From Gordonia otitidis NBRC 100426 (GTDB taxonomy: Bacteria > Actinomycetota > Actinomycetes > Mycobacteriales > Mycobacteriaceae): DNA of 36,102 bases. A program made the translations under genes and the position numbers. The DNA is taken from the NCBI RefSeq assembly GCF_000248075.1, contig NZ_BAFB01000095.1:1-36102 (forward strand), in the 5' to 3' direction. Under the pieces are notes generated by a model. The model did no database searches and was not told where the DNA came from. It saw nothing but the letters and a program-made list of their open reading frames with translations. Shown here piece by piece: positions 25,376-33,668 of this stretch (position 1 is the first letter of the stretch; every line of letters starts with the position of its first letter).

Positions 25376-26787
25376 CCACCCTTCCCGATACGACGCCCCG
25401 CACGCAGACGGTCGATCTCGCGATCATCGGGAGCGGTAGCGGTAATTCCATCCCCGACGACCGATTCGACCAGAAGAGCATCGCCATTTTCGAGGAGGGA
25501 ATCTACGGCGGAACCTGCCTGAACGTCGGTTGCATCCCGACGAAGATGTTCGTGTACCCGGCAGAGGTGGCCGACATCGCCTCCGACGGCGACCGTTTCG
25601 GTGTGCACTCGCGCGTGGAGAGCGTCGACTGGCCTGCGATCCGCGACAGGGTATTCGGTCGTATCGATCCGATTTCGACCGGCGGACTGCAGTACCGCGA
25701 ACTCAAGTGCGAGAACATCACCGTCTACGACTCCCACGTCGAGTTCGACGGACGCGACGACGACGGCAACTACCGACTCGTGACTGCCGATGCGGTGGTG
25801 CTCGCCCGTGAGGTGGTGATCGCTGCCGGGTCGCGACCGACGATCCCGGAGGTCATCACCTCCTCCGGGGTGACCTACCACACCAACAACGACGTGATGC
25901 GTCTGCCCGACCTGCCACGACGCATGGTCATCCTCGGAAGCGGTTACATCGCAGCCGAATTCGCGCATGTCTTCGGTTCACTCGGCACAGATGTCACGAT
26001 CCTCGCGCGTGGTCCGATGTTGCTCCGCAAGCTCGACGTCGAGTTGTCGACCCGCTTCACCGACATCGCGGCAGGCAAGTGGGATGTGCGCCTCAACCGT
26101 GACCTCGTCGCCGCGGAGGATCGTGCAGGCGGTGGCGTGCGTCTGACGTTGGGAGGTGACGAGGTCGTCGAGGCCGACGTGCTTCTCGTCGCCACGGGCC
26201 GCGTCTCCAACGGCGATCGCCTCGGGCTCGCGACGATCGGCCTCGAGTTGACCGACGACGGACGCGTCGAGGTGGATTCACACGGTCGGACCGGTGCGCG
26301 CGGGGTGTGGGCGCTTGGCGACGTGAGCTCCCCGTTCCAGCTCAAACACGTGGCCAACCACGAGCAGCGCGTGGTGCAGGTGAATCTCTTGAAGGGTTGG
26401 GATGCAACAGATCTCGACTCATTTCAGCACAGCGTGGTGCCGGCGGCGGTCTTCACCCACCCGCAGGTGGCCGCGGTCGGCATGACTGAGTTCGAGGCAC
26501 GCGATTCGGGCCACAACATCGCCGTCAAGGTGCAGGAGTACGGCGACGTCGCCTACGGCTGGGCGATGGAGGACACGACCAGCGCGTGCAAGGTGATCGC
26601 CGATCGTGACACCCGCCAGCTCCTCGGAGTGCACATCATCGGACCGCAGGCACCCACGTTGATCCAGCCCGCGATCCAGGCGATGAGCTTCGGGCTGGGA
26701 GTCGAGGAAATGGCGCGCGGGCAGTACTGGATCCACCCGGCGATGCCGGAGGTGCTGGAGAACGCCCTGCTCGGACTGGAGTTCTGA
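25372..26787 (+). CDS. mtr: Mycothione reductase
   Basis: A 471-residue flavoprotein disulfide reductase that uses NADPH to reduce mycothiol disulfide, the actinobacterial counterpart of glutathione reductase. The FAD motif [13 protein letters not shown] lies near residue 15, with the redox-active cysteines C49 and C54 in [13 protein letters not shown]. The NADPH motif [20 protein letters not shown] lies near 184, the second FAD site [19 protein letters not shown] near 312, and the C-terminal catalytic pair H455-E460 in HPAMPE. GSGSGN in place of GGGPGG is characteristic of Mtr. It starts within the hydrolase stop and ends 4 bases before the convergent hydrolase stop at 26792. Confidence 0.95.
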   Translation: MTTLPDTTPRTQTVDLAIIGSGSGNSIPDDRFDQKSIAIFEEGIYGGTCLNVGCIPTKMFVYPAEVADIASDGDRFGVHSRVESVDWPAIRDRVFGRIDPISTGGLQYRELKCENITVYDSHVEFDGRDDDGNYRLVTADAVVLAREVVIAAGSRPTIPEVITSSGVTYHTNNDVMRLPDLPRRMVILGSGYIAAEFAHVFGSLGTDVTILARGPMLLRKLDVELSTRFTDIAAGKWDVRLNRDLVAAEDRAGGGVRLTLGGDEVVEADVLLVATGRVSNGDRLGLATIGLELTDDGRVEVDSHGRTGARGVWALGDVSSPFQLKHVANHEQRVVQVNLLKGWDATDLDSFQHSVVPAAVFTHPQVAAVGMTEFEARDSGHNIAVKVQEYGDVAYGWAMEDTTSACKVIADRDTRQLLGVHIIGPQAPTLIQPAIQAMSFGLGVEEMARGQYWIHPAMPEVLENALLGLEF

Positions 26788-26791
26788 CCGT

Positions 26792-27628
26792 CTAGAACAC
26801 CGCGGACCGCAGCGAGATCTCGCTGGCCAGCTCCTTGGCGGCCTTCTGCGGAATCCAGTGGTCGACGCCGGGTAGCTCGCAGAATCGGTAGTCGCCGTAG
26901 ACGTAGCGTCCGCTCCCCTCCGCCTGAGCGCGGCCGAGCGCTGTGTCGCCATCGGACCACACCAGCGTTGTCGGGATCTCCACAGGTGGACACGCCAGTG
27001 TCGCCGCGATGTCGCCGGTGAAGTTGGCGCGGTACCAGTTGAGCGCTGCGGTGAGGGCTCCGGGCTCCTTCAGCGGTGCGAGCTCGTCGGCGGTCACGCC
27101 TGCGCGAAGTAGCAGCACGCCATTGCGTGCAAGCAGCTTCTCCTCGGCGCCTTCTGCGATGAAGTCCTTGATGTAGGAGGACTTCTCGCGCTGGTCGTCT
27201 GTGGTGTCCGCGGATTTGATGGCGTCACGCATCGCCAGCGGATGACCTGTGCTCGCGACGACCAATCCGGTGAAACGGTCGGGATGCTTGCCTGCGAGAT
27301 GCCAGGCGACGATCCCTCCCCAGTCGTGTCCGACGAGAATCGCGTAGGGCACGTTCATCGCGTCGAGTATGCCGAGGGCATCGTCGACCAGCGCGTCGAG
27401 GCGATAGGCCTCGACGTCCGCGGGGCGCGCGGCCGGGCTGTAGCCGCGTTGGTCGACCTGGATCGTGCGCAGACCCGATTCGTGCAGGCGAGCGGCGACG
27501 TCGTCGAAGCAGGAGCTGTTCACAGGGAACCCGTGCAACATGAGGACCCACGGTCCGTGGTCGGGGCCGCCGACGCGGACGTCGAAGGTCAGGTCGCCGA
27601 CAGTGATCTCGCGCCGCTCAGTTTCCAC
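26792..27628 (-). CDS. Alpha/beta hydrolase, epoxide hydrolase-like
   Basis: About 278 residues from GTG 27628. The fold has the oxyanion motif LMLHGFPVNSSCFDD, the nucleophile aspartate in VGHDWGGIVAW and the catalytic histidine in GVDHWIPQ near the C-terminus; the acid may lie in VWSDGDTALG. An aspartate nucleophile in GHDWGG points to epoxide hydrolase or haloalkane dehalogenase chemistry rather than an esterase. The cap is about residues 130-200. The longer reading frame from 27700 begins inside the short gap and lacks family resemblance; GTG 27628 lies 7 bases after TAGGGT. It follows cobQ on the same strand by 58 bases but probably has its own promoter. Confidence 0.88.
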   Translation of the reverse strand: METERREITVGDLTFDVRVGGPDHGPWVLMLHGFPVNSSCFDDVAARLHESGLRTIQVDQRGYSPAARPADVEAYRLDALVDDALGILDAMNVPYAILVGHDWGGIVAWHLAGKHPDRFTGLVVASTGHPLAMRDAIKSADTTDDQREKSSYIKDFIAEGAEEKLLARNGVLLLRAGVTADELAPLKEPGALTAALNWYRANFTGDIAATLACPPVEIPTTLVWSDGDTALGRAQAEGSGRYVYGDYRFCELPGVDHWIPQKAAKELASEISLRSAVF

Positions 27629-27635
27629 TCCACCA

Positions 27636-27641
27636 ACCCTA
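27636..27641 (-). promoter_or_regulatory. -10 hexamer (TAGGGT) of leaderless hydrolase transcript
   Basis: TAGGGT with a 7-base spacer to GTG 27628. Confidence 0.55.
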
Positions 27642-27686
27642 GCGGCGTCGCATCGGTCCGACCCCCGGGTTGGCACGTCGGATTTC

Positions 27687-29243
27687 TCACTGGCCCCCAA
27701 CCAGGTGGTGGACTATCGCCGGTGGCCGGCGCGACCCGCCGGCGGCGACGATGGCACGAAGAGCGTCCAAGTCGAGATGTGTGCGCACCAGGTCGGCCAT
27801 GAGATCGAGTTGCCTCTCGCGGATCGCTGCGACGTTCGTGTCGGGTGCGGGTGAGAACGCTTTGCCCGCGACCGCGGAGACGTCGCGAAGATAGGCTCGC
27901 CGGAACTCGTCGGAAGCCAACAACCCGTGCCAGTGGGTACCCCGGACGGCATCACGGCACGCGCCCTCCGGTCCGTGCTCGACATCGTCGATCCACGGCT
28001 TCTCCGACGAGTCGACGACGCGACCATGATGTATCTCGTAGCCGGTGACCCGGACTCCGTCGACGAAGCCACTTGTGGTGCGTAGCACCTTGTCGGGGTC
28101 GAAGCGCACGTCGACGTCGAGGAGGCCGAGTCCGTCGACGGCCGCGTGCCCGGTGCGCCCCGCAGTGGACTCAACCGGGTCGACGATTCGTCGACCGAGC
28201 ATCTGGAAACCGCCGCAGATCCCGAGGATCGATCCGCCGCGCGACGCCCGTTGAGCCAGCGCGACGTCGAGCCCACGCTCACGCAGCCACGCGAGATCGG
28301 AGACGGTCGCACGCGTCCCCGGCACGACGACGAGGTCGGCCGAGCGGATCGACGACGGGTCGGCGACCCAGGTGACGTCGACGCCGGGTTCGCACGCAAG
28401 CGCCTCGACGTCGGTGGAATTGGAGATGCGGGGCAGCCGGATCGCGGCGACGGTGAGGCGCTGCGCCCCGTCTGTACTCCGTGTGTCGGGCGGTCCGACC
28501 CTGCGTCCCACCGGAGCGGCCAGCGAGTCCTCGGCGTCGATCCAGAGGTCGTCGACGAACGGGAGAACGCCGAGTGTGGGGCGACCGGTCAGCGCGGTGA
28601 GCGTGCGTAGTCCTGGGTCGAGGATGGATTGGTCGCCGCGGAACTTGTTGATCACGTAGCCGGCGATCAGCGCCTGGTCGTCGGGATCGAGGATGGCTGT
28701 GGTGCCGAACAGGTGCGCGAGCGATCCGCCGCGGTCGATGTCGGTCACCAGCAGAGTGGGTAGCCCGGCAGCTCGCGCCAGGCCCATGTTGGCGATGTCG
28801 GAGTCGCGCAGGTTGATCTCCGCGACAGAGCCGGCGCCCTCGCAGATCACGACGTCGAATTCCGCACGCAGGGAAGCAAGTTCATCGGCGACCACATCGC
28901 GCAGCTCGGCGCGGCGGGTGAGATAGTCGCGTGCCCCGACATCACCTGCCGGCTTGCCTTGAACCACGACGTGCGAGCGTCGGTCGCTGCCCGGTTTGAG
29001 GAGCACCGGATTGAACCGCGTCGACGGCGACAATCCACACGCCGCGGCCTGGAGTGCCTGGGCCCTGCCGATCTCACCGCCGTCGAGAGTGACCACGGAA
29101 TTGTTCGACATGTTCTGGGCCTTGAACGGTGCGACCCGTACCCCGTCGCGGGCGAGCGCACGGCACAGACCGGCGACGACAAGGCTCTTGCCCGCATCCG
29201 AACTCGTGCCGCCCACGAGCAGCGCACCCAGTAACCGCGTCAC
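27687..29243 (-). CDS. cobQ: Cobyric acid synthase
   Basis: About 518 residues from GTG 29243 (GTG 29249, two codons earlier, is the alternative). The N-terminal half has the dethiobiotin-synthetase-like P-loop GTSSDAGKS followed by [12 protein letters not shown] and [18 protein letters not shown]. The C-terminal glutamine amidotransferase half has [16 protein letters not shown], the nucleophile cysteine near residue 343 in [12 protein letters not shown], and the histidine in GTHWHGLL. It amidates side chains b, d, e and g of adenosylcobyrinic acid a,c-diamide. It lies apart from cobO-cobB in this window. TAGGGT six bases before GTG 29243 overlaps the stop codon of hxlR, which suggests its own leaderless transcript. 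Confidence 0.94.
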   Translation of the reverse strand: MTRLLGALLVGGTSSDAGKSLVVAGLCRALARDGVRVAPFKAQNMSNNSVVTLDGGEIGRAQALQAAACGLSPSTRFNPVLLKPGSDRRSHVVVQGKPAGDVGARDYLTRRAELRDVVADELASLRAEFDVVICEGAGSVAEINLRDSDIANMGLARAAGLPTLLVTDIDRGGSLAHLFGTTAILDPDDQALIAGYVINKFRGDQSILDPGLRTLTALTGRPTLGVLPFVDDLWIDAEDSLAAPVGRRVGPPDTRSTDGAQRLTVAAIRLPRISNSTDVEALACEPGVDVTWVADPSSIRSADLVVVPGTRATVSDLAWLRERGLDVALAQRASRGGSILGICGGFQMLGRRIVDPVESTAGRTGHAAVDGLGLLDVDVRFDPDKVLRTTSGFVDGVRVTGYEIHHGRVVDSSEKPWIDDVEHGPEGACRDAVRGTHWHGLLASDEFRRAYLRDVSAVAGKAFSPAPDTNVAAIRERQLDLMADLVRTHLDLDALRAIVAAGGSRRPPAIVHHLVGGQ

Positions 29244-29249
29244 CGGCAC

Positions 29250-29255
29250 ACCCTA
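29250..29255 (-). promoter_or_regulatory. -10 hexamer (TAGGGT) before cobQ
   Basis: TAGGGT with a 6-base spacer to GTG 29243. Its TAG is also the stop codon of hxlR, so the match could partly be chance. Confidence 0.4.
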
Positions 29256-29648
29256 CCGGGACGGGTCGTCGGCGGGCGCCCCCGAGGGATCACCGTCCGC
29301 GAACCGCCGGTGGGCGTCCTCGACGTCGGGCACATGATCCTCGGCCCAGGCGCGGACCGCGGCGAGTGGAGCCAGCAACGAGCGACCTAGATCGGTGAGT
29401 TGGTATTCGACGTGCGGCGGCTGACCGCCGAGGTCGAGGCGATCGACGAGGCCGTCGTGCTGCAGAGCGCGCAGCGTCTCGGTGAGCACCTTCGGCGTGA
29501 TGCCCTCGATGTGCGCCTTGAGCGCACTGAAGCGCATCGATCCGTCGGCGAGGGCGGTGACCACGAAGACCGTCCATCGTGCCCCGATGCGGTGCAGGAC
29601 GATCCGGCTCGGGCACGAGGCCGCCATCACGTCGTACGCCTTGGACAT
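29253..29648 (-). CDS. HxlR family transcriptional regulator
   Basis: A 131-residue winged helix-turn-helix protein of the HxlR (MarR-like) family. It has the family start C-PSRIVLHRIGARWTVFVV with the conserved cysteine at position 12, then MRFSALKAHIEGITPKVLTETLRAL and the wing VEYQLTDLGRSLL. In HypR/YodB-type members this cysteine senses electrophiles or disulfide stress; whether it does so here is inference. ATG 29648 has GAGAGGGG about 6 bases upstream. It is divergent from an SDR gene, and the gap contains a 12-bp perfect palindrome, so it is probably the local regulator of that gene and of itself. The Asp/Pro-rich tail is variable. Confidence 0.9.
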   Translation of the reverse strand: MSKAYDVMAASCPSRIVLHRIGARWTVFVVTALADGSMRFSALKAHIEGITPKVLTETLRALQHDGLVDRLDLGGQPPHVEYQLTDLGRSLLAPLAAVRAWAEDHVPDVEDAHRRFADGDPSGAPADDPSR

Positions 29649-29712
29649 CGCAACCCCTCTCTCGAGCTCGACCACTCGCCGATCTGCGCTGATCGCCGAC
29701 GATTTCGTTGAA

Positions 29713-29736
29713 GATACCGGTATCAAATCCATACCG
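29713..29736. promoter_or_regulatory. Candidate HxlR operator with palindrome GATACCGGTATC
   Basis: A perfect 12-bp palindrome at 29713-29724 is followed 6 bases later by a further ATACCG (29731-29736). It sits in the 129-base divergent gap between hxlR and the SDR gene, 42 bases before the SDR start. Assignment to the adjacent HxlR protein is by position and symmetry. Confidence 0.6.
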
Positions 29737-29777
29737 TGACTGTCGTTCAGCCTACTCAATCCGAAAGGAACGTTGTC

Positions 29778-30527
29778 ATGACTACACACGACGTGAGCAC
29801 CCCCGCCACGAACATCACACTGGCCGGCACGACCGTCCTCGTCGTCGGCGGCGCAAAGAATCTCGGGTTGGCGATCGCGCAGCGCGCCGACGCGGCGGGC
29901 GCATCGGTCGTCATCGCCGCACGCGACATCCGTTCAGCGGAGAAGGCCGCCGCCGCACTTCGCACGGGACGCGCCATCGCCCTCGACATCACCGACGAAC
30001 AGTCGATCGCGGACGCCGCAGCCGAGCTCGGAGCGGTCGACCACATCGTGAGTACTGCCGCGGCGCACCACAACGTACCGCTGTCCGAACTCGACCACGA
30101 CGCGACGGCAAAGGCCTTCGACGCCAAGGTGATCGGGCCGATGGTGCTGGCCAAGCACTTCGCCCCACACATGCCCCCGAGCGGATCGATCACCCTGTTC
30201 TCGGGTGTCGCCGCATGGAAACCATCGCCGGGGTTCGCTGTCATGGGCGTGACGAACGGCGCAGTCTCCGTTGCGGTCAGTCATCTGGCCAATGAGCTGA
30301 AACCCATTCGCGTGAACGCGATCTCGCCCGGCATCATCGACTCGGGAACCTGGGACGAGATGCCCGTTGCCGACCGCGGCGCGTTCTTCGACGGTGTCGC
30401 CGAGGGCAATCTCGCCGGTCGCGTCGGAGCCGTCGACGACATCGTCGACGCCGCCGAGTGGCTACTCACCGCGGGCTTCGTGTCCGGTGAGACGATTCAC
30501 GTCGAGGGCGGCGCCCGCAGCGCGTGA
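29778..30527 (+). CDS. Atypical short-chain dehydrogenase/reductase
   Basis: A 249-residue SDR-fold protein. The nucleotide-binding start is TTVLVVGGAKNLGLAIAQ, and VNAISPGIIDSG and GAVDDIVDAAEWLLTAGFVSG with the C-terminal HVEGGARSA fit the family. The catalytic Tyr-x-x-x-Lys is not present where expected: after ITLFSGVAAWKPSPG the sequence reads FAVMGVTNGAVSVAV, with Met and Asn at the Tyr and Lys positions. It may use other residues, act on a special substrate or not be a dehydrogenase. ATG 29778 has AAAGGA about 8 bases upstream. It is divergent from hxlR and likely controlled by it. Confidence 0.88.
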   Translation: MTTHDVSTPATNITLAGTTVLVVGGAKNLGLAIAQRADAAGASVVIAARDIRSAEKAAAALRTGRAIALDITDEQSIADAAAELGAVDHIVSTAAAHHNVPLSELDHDATAKAFDAKVIGPMVLAKHFAPHMPPSGSITLFSGVAAWKPSPGFAVMGVTNGAVSVAVSHLANELKPIRVNAISPGIIDSGTWDEMPVADRGAFFDGVAEGNLAGRVGAVDDIVDAAEWLLTAGFVSGETIHVEGGARSA

Positions 30528-30553
30528 TCGACGCCGCACGAGCAGCGGTACGG

Positions 30554-31600
30554 TCAGTCGGCACCGGCGATGATCGACCGTTGCTTGTTGAACATCGTGG
30601 CGAGATTGCGGGTGGCGTCAGAGTCCGGCGTCGATGCGGTCGAGGTACCCGACGAGTCGTATTCCTCGACGAAGACGACCCCGCGCTCGACACCGATCAC
30701 CATCACGGACTTGAGGGTGAACGTGCTGTACCCGCCGCTGGCCGAGCCCGTCATGGTCAGCGCGTGGTACGACCCGTCGATGCCGGACACCGTGAGCGGT
30801 TCGATGTGGATCGGGAAGGCCACGCTCGCACCGGACGTCGTCACCGTTGCCGTGAAGTCTTTGCACGTTGTCATGAGGTGGTCGAGGTTGGACGTCAGGT
30901 CGGGGTCGTCCGACTTCTCGACGAGCGCCGAATAGGTGACCGACGTCAGGGAGCTACTGTCGCCGATCGTCTGGATGCGCGCCGCGCCGTCACCGCTGGC
31001 GGTACTACCGAAACCGAGCCGTTTGCACTCCGGTTTGTCGACACTGATCGCGTCGTCGGCCTTGTCGGTGTTGGCAGACGAACCACTCGACTCGCTGAAT
31101 GTGCCGCCGGCAACGGGAAAAGCGGACTGCGGCAGGAGCAACGCGGCAGCGGTGGCGGTGGGCGTCGACCTGCTGCCGTTGCCTCCGAGGGTGAACACCA
31201 GAACGACCGCGACGACCAAGACGACGACGATCACCGCAACGATCCCGCCGACGATCCACCAGACCGTGCCAGTGCGCCGCGGAGGCCGACCGCCGGGCGG
31301 AAACATGCCGGGCTGCTGGGCATACGGTTGACCGGGATACTGCCCGAAGGGCTGGCCACCCTGACCGCTGTATGACTGGCCGTATTGAGGCGGCTGGCCG
31401 TACTGGGGCGGCTGACCGTACTGGGGCTGCTGACCGTACTGGGGCTGCTGGCCGTACTGGGGCTGCTGACCATGCTGAGTCCCAGGGCCGTACTGGGGCT
31501 GCTGACCGTAGTTCGGCCCCGGAGCCTGGGGCGGCTGTCCCGAACCGACGGGCCCCCTCCCGCCGAACGGTTCCGGGTTGGGGCCGTATGGCTGACCCAC
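30554..31600 (-). CDS. Membrane-anchored protein with QPQYGQ repeats
   Basis: About 348 residues from GTG 31600, with AGGAGG about 9 bases upstream. The first ~110 residues are Gln/Pro/Tyr/Gly-rich with tandem QPQYGQ-type hexapeptides at about 34-75. A single membrane helix (about 113-138, VWWIVGGIVAVIVVVLVV) follows basic PPRRTG, so the repeats should be cytoplasmic and the C-terminal ~205 residues outside. The external part starts at the Ser/Thr-rich STPTAT and has cysteines in KPECKRLGF and MTTCKDF that could pair. Its layout resembles mycobacterial LpqN/PknH-type sensor ectodomains, but no family is claimed. Mycobacteriales have many such proteins near the cell-division and wall machinery. 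Its role is unknown. Confidence 0.8.
   Translation of the reverse strand: MGQPYGPNPEPFGGRGPVGSGQPPQAPGPNYGQQPQYGPGTQHGQQPQYGQQPQYGQQPQYGQPPQYGQPPQYGQSYSGQGGQPFGQYPGQPYAQQPGMFPPGGRPPRRTGTVWWIVGGIVAVIVVVLVVAVVLVFTLGGNGSRSTPTATAAALLLPQSAFPVAGGTFSESSGSSANTDKADDAISVDKPECKRLGFGSTASGDGAARIQTIGDSSSLTSVTYSALVEKSDDPDLTSNLDHLMTTCKDFTATVTTSGASVAFPIHIEPLTVSGIDGSYHALTMTGSASGGYSTFTLKSVMVIGVERGVVFVEEYDSSGTSTASTPDSDATRNLATMFNKQRSIIAGAD
31379..31507. repeat. 18-bp tandem repeats encoding QPQYGQ units
   Basis: About six imperfect copies of an 18-base unit built on CCGTACTGGGGCTGCTG (plus strand) encode QQPQYG/QPPQYG hexapeptides on the minus strand. Copies differ mainly at CTG/CGG and at silent sites. Edges are approximate. 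Copy number may vary among strains. Confidence 0.85.
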
Positions 31601-31666
31601 GTCGTGCAACCTCCTCACGCAGCCGCGACTACCAGTGCGGCCACGCACCGGCCTCCACGGAACTCT

Positions 31667-32530
31667 CTAGTTGTCGGGAATCGTCAGCACTTCGGCGCCG
31701 TCGTCGGTGACGACGAGCGTGTGCTCGAACTGAGCGGTCCACTTCTTGTCCGCGGTGACGACCGTCCAACCGTCGTCCCACATCTCCCACGGGAGACCAC
31801 CGAGGTTGATCATGGGTTCGATCGTGAACACCATGCCGGGTTCGATGACCGTGTCGACGTTGGGCTGGTCGTAATGCAGCACGACGAGTCCGTTGTGGAA
31901 CGTCTCCCCGATTCCGTGCCCGGTGAAATCACGAACGACGGTGTAGCCGAATCGATTTGCGTACGCCTCGATCACCCGGCCGATGACGTTGAGTTCACGC
32001 CCCGGCTTGACCGCCTTGATCGCTCGTTCGGTGGCGATCCTGGTGCGTTCCACCAGGTCTCGCACCTCCTGCGAGACATCGCCCGCCAAGAACGTCGCAT
32101 TGGTGTCGCCGTGCGCGCCGTCGATGTATGCGGTCACGTCGATGTTCACGATGTCGCCGTCTTCGATGACCGTCGAATCGGGGATGCCGTGACAGATGAC
32201 CTCGTTGAGCGACGTGCAGCATGACTTGGGAAAGTCTTTGTAGCCCAACGTCGACGGGTAGGCACCGTGATCGATCATGTACTCGTGGGCGATGCGGTCG
32301 AGCTCGTCGGTGGTGACCCCGGGGGCCACGGCCCTACCGGCTTCCGCGAGTGCATTGGCGGCTATCTTGGAGGCGACACGCACCTTCTCGATGACCTCGG
32401 GAGTCTGGACCCACGGTTCGTGCCCCTCGTTGACGGTCGGCTTCCACGCGTATTCCGGGCGCTCGATCGAGTCGGGCACCTGCCGGATGGGTGTCGGCTT
32501 TCCTGGTCGCAGAGCAGTTCGCACGGTCAT
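31667..32530 (-). CDS. map: Methionine aminopeptidase, type I (MapB-like)
   Basis: A 287-residue MetAP that removes the initiator methionine. The N-terminal ~40 residues ([20 protein letters not shown]) are the SH3-binding-like extension of type Ic enzymes such as M. tuberculosis MapB (Rv2861c). The pita-bread fold has the metal ligands Asp in [17 protein letters not shown] (two), His in [11 protein letters not shown], Glu in VFTIEPMIN and Glu in [12 protein letters not shown] 32530 overlaps the stop of the zeta-like gene (ATGA), implying coupling, and TAGTCT lies 6 bases upstream of the ATG, so a leaderless transcript of its own is also possible. It is presumably essential. Confidence 0.95.
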   Translation of the reverse strand: MTVRTALRPGKPTPIRQVPDSIERPEYAWKPTVNEGHEPWVQTPEVIEKVRVASKIAANALAEAGRAVAPGVTTDELDRIAHEYMIDHGAYPSTLGYKDFPKSCCTSLNEVICHGIPDSTVIEDGDIVNIDVTAYIDGAHGDTNATFLAGDVSQEVRDLVERTRIATERAIKAVKPGRELNVIGRVIEAYANRFGYTVVRDFTGHGIGETFHNGLVVLHYDQPNVDTVIEPGMVFTIEPMINLGGLPWEMWDDGWTVVTADKKWTAQFEHTLVVTDDGAEVLTIPDN

Positions 32531-33117
32531 ATCTCCAGACTAGGCTCCGTGATCTCGATCAGTTCGTCGGGCGCCCACGACGGCCACTGCGCCGTGCCCG
32601 CGTGGTCGCCGTCGACGAAACGTGCGACGATCCGCGTGACGTCGGGAGCAGAGTTGTCGTACACGGTCGCGTGATCGACCATGCCGATCGCGGCAGACAC
32701 CAGAGCCCACAGACGCTCATACCTTCCGCGGATCTTCTCCTCCGGTACGAAATGTCCACCTTCGACCACCCGCTCGGCGACACGTGCCACCGAGAGTTCG
32801 ACCGGCACGAGTACCACGTGGAGGACCACGACGTAGCCCGAGCGTCGCGCGCGGGTTACCAGGTGCAGCTTCGACGGATGCGAGAACACGGTCTCGGCAA
32901 CAAACGACTCGCCCTGCTCGATCAGCGCTTCGCGGATTGTCGAGGCGATCCGTGCAGCCTCATAGGAGTGCGCCTCGGGACCATCCGGCCAGCGATCGCG
33001 GGCTATCACGTCGGCATTGACGAACACGCTGCCCGGCAACAGCGGCGCAAGGCGCTGCTCGACGAACGTCGTCTTACCAGAACCGTTCGGCCCGACGACG
33101 AGGTCGAGCCGCTTCAC
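32527..33117 (-). CDS. Zeta toxin-like P-loop kinase
   Basis: A 196-residue protein of the zeta-toxin/polynucleotide-kinase-like P-loop fold. Walker [11 protein letters not shown] lies at residues 9-18; [11 protein letters not shown] has D36 at the catalytic-aspartate position; ETVFSH has E75; and [19 protein letters not shown] supplies the lid arginines R130 and R132, all as in zeta toxins, which phosphorylate UDP-N-acetylglucosamine. Whether this one is toxic, and on what substrate, is unknown. Its ATG overlaps the stop of the ParD-like gene and its stop overlaps the map start. The pairing with a ParD-like protein rather than epsilon is typical of one chromosomal group. It is shorter than plasmid zeta (~287). 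Confidence 0.85.
   Translation of the reverse strand: MKRLDLVVGPNGSGKTTFVEQRLAPLLPGSVFVNADVIARDRWPDGPEAHSYEAARIASTIREALIEQGESFVAETVFSHPSKLHLVTRARRSGYVVVLHVVLVPVELSVARVAERVVEGGHFVPEEKIRGRYERLWALVSAAIGMVDHATVYDNSAPDVTRIVARFVDGDHAGTAQWPSWAPDELIEITEPSLEI
32537..32542 (-). promoter_or_regulatory. Possible -10 hexamer (TAGTCT) of a map transcript
   Basis: TAGTCT with a 6-base spacer (GGAGAT) to ATG 32530, inside the end of the zeta-like gene. GGAG in the spacer could also help re-initiation, so the two modes are not separable by eye. Confidence 0.4.
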
Positions 33118-33491
33118 AGAACGATCTGCGTACCGTCAGGGAGATGCTTCACGACACGTCCCTGCTCATCGAGGGCGACCGTCGCGAGACCACGAGCCGC
33201 GCGATCGGCGACATGATTGCCGGTGGCGAGCGACTCTTCGAGAGACGCAGCGATCTCCGCGTTGAACACCGCCCCCTCCTCGATCGACAGATCACCGAGC
33301 GGGAGCCGTCCGGCGAGCGCGGCCTCGACGCGACGTCGGGCGACCTGCCGCTGGTCGGACACCTCACGACCGACCCGCACCCAGTGCTCGAGTTGCTGGC
33401 GCGCAGAGCGCTGTTCGCGTCGACCCTCCGACGCCGCGGCGTCGACGAGCTCCGACGAGAAACGAGTTACCTTGTCGGCGACGTTCGTCAT
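33114..33491 (-). CDS. ParD-like antitoxin (PF11903 type)
   Basis: A 125-residue protein matching the ParD-like antitoxin family: TNVADKVTRFSSELVDAAA, then REQRSARQQLEHWVRVGREVS in the N-terminal half, which should form the ribbon-helix-helix-like DNA-binding part. The middle contains GRLPLGDLSIEEGAVFNAEI and the end [19 protein letters not shown]. It precedes the zeta-like gene with a four-base overlap (ATGA), the usual antitoxin-first order. ATG 33491 has AGGAGGAG about 4 bases upstream. The promoter carries a perfect inverted repeat that is probably its operator. Function as antitoxin is inferred from family and partner. Confidence 0.85.
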   Translation of the reverse strand: MTNVADKVTRFSSELVDAAASEGRREQRSARQQLEHWVRVGREVSDQRQVARRRVEAALAGRLPLGDLSIEEGAVFNAEIAASLEESLATGNHVADRAARGLATVALDEQGRVVKHLPDGTQIVL

Positions 33492-33519
33492 GACTCCTCC
33501 TGACCACGAACCTCTGCCC

Positions 33520-33525
33520 AGTGTA
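33520..33525 (-). promoter_or_regulatory. -10 hexamer (TACACT) of the toxin-antitoxin-map operon
   Basis: TACACT, 28 bases before ATG 33491, gives a normal leader with AGGAGGAG. It overlaps the inverted repeat at 33522-33538. Confidence 0.5.
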
Positions 33526-33538
33526 GCAATCTGCTACA
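33522..33538. promoter_or_regulatory. Perfect 7-3-7 inverted repeat, probable TA operator
   Basis: TGTAGCA-ATC-TGCTACA reads the same in both arms and lies 31 bases before the ParD-like start. On the minus strand one arm overlaps a TACACT -10 (33520-33525), so binding would block transcription. This is the geometry of antitoxin autorepression. Confidence 0.75.
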
Positions 33539-33591
33539 GCCAAGGCCGGTCGAGAGCCAGATCCCTTGCTCGTCGTGGTCGGTACGACGAC

Positions 33592-33610
33592 TAAGGTGAG
33601 ACTAAGCCGA
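33592..33610 (+). promoter_or_regulatory. IdeR/DtxR-like iron box
   Basis: The 19 bases match the consensus TTAGGTTAGCCTAACCTAA at 13 positions, with TAAGGTGAG and CTAA best kept. It overlaps TAAGGT (33592-33597), a possible -10, as at iron-repressed mycobacterial promoters. The haem-uptake genes follow, so iron repression is expected. Confidence 0.6.
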
Positions 33611-33629
33611 CACATTGCAGGTGGCACAG

Positions 33630-33668
33630 ATGGCACGTCGGGGAAAGCGGGAGGTCGCGAGCGATTGA
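33630..33668 (+). other. Possible 12-codon upstream open reading frame
   Basis: ATG 33630 (GTG 33621 in frame) reads MARRGKREVASD and stops at TGA 33666-33668, which overlaps the proposed TTG start of the haem-binding lipoprotein gene at 33665. Overlap of stop and start would couple translation. It lies between the iron box and the gene. No ribosome binding site is evident for it, so it may be chance. Confidence 0.3.
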
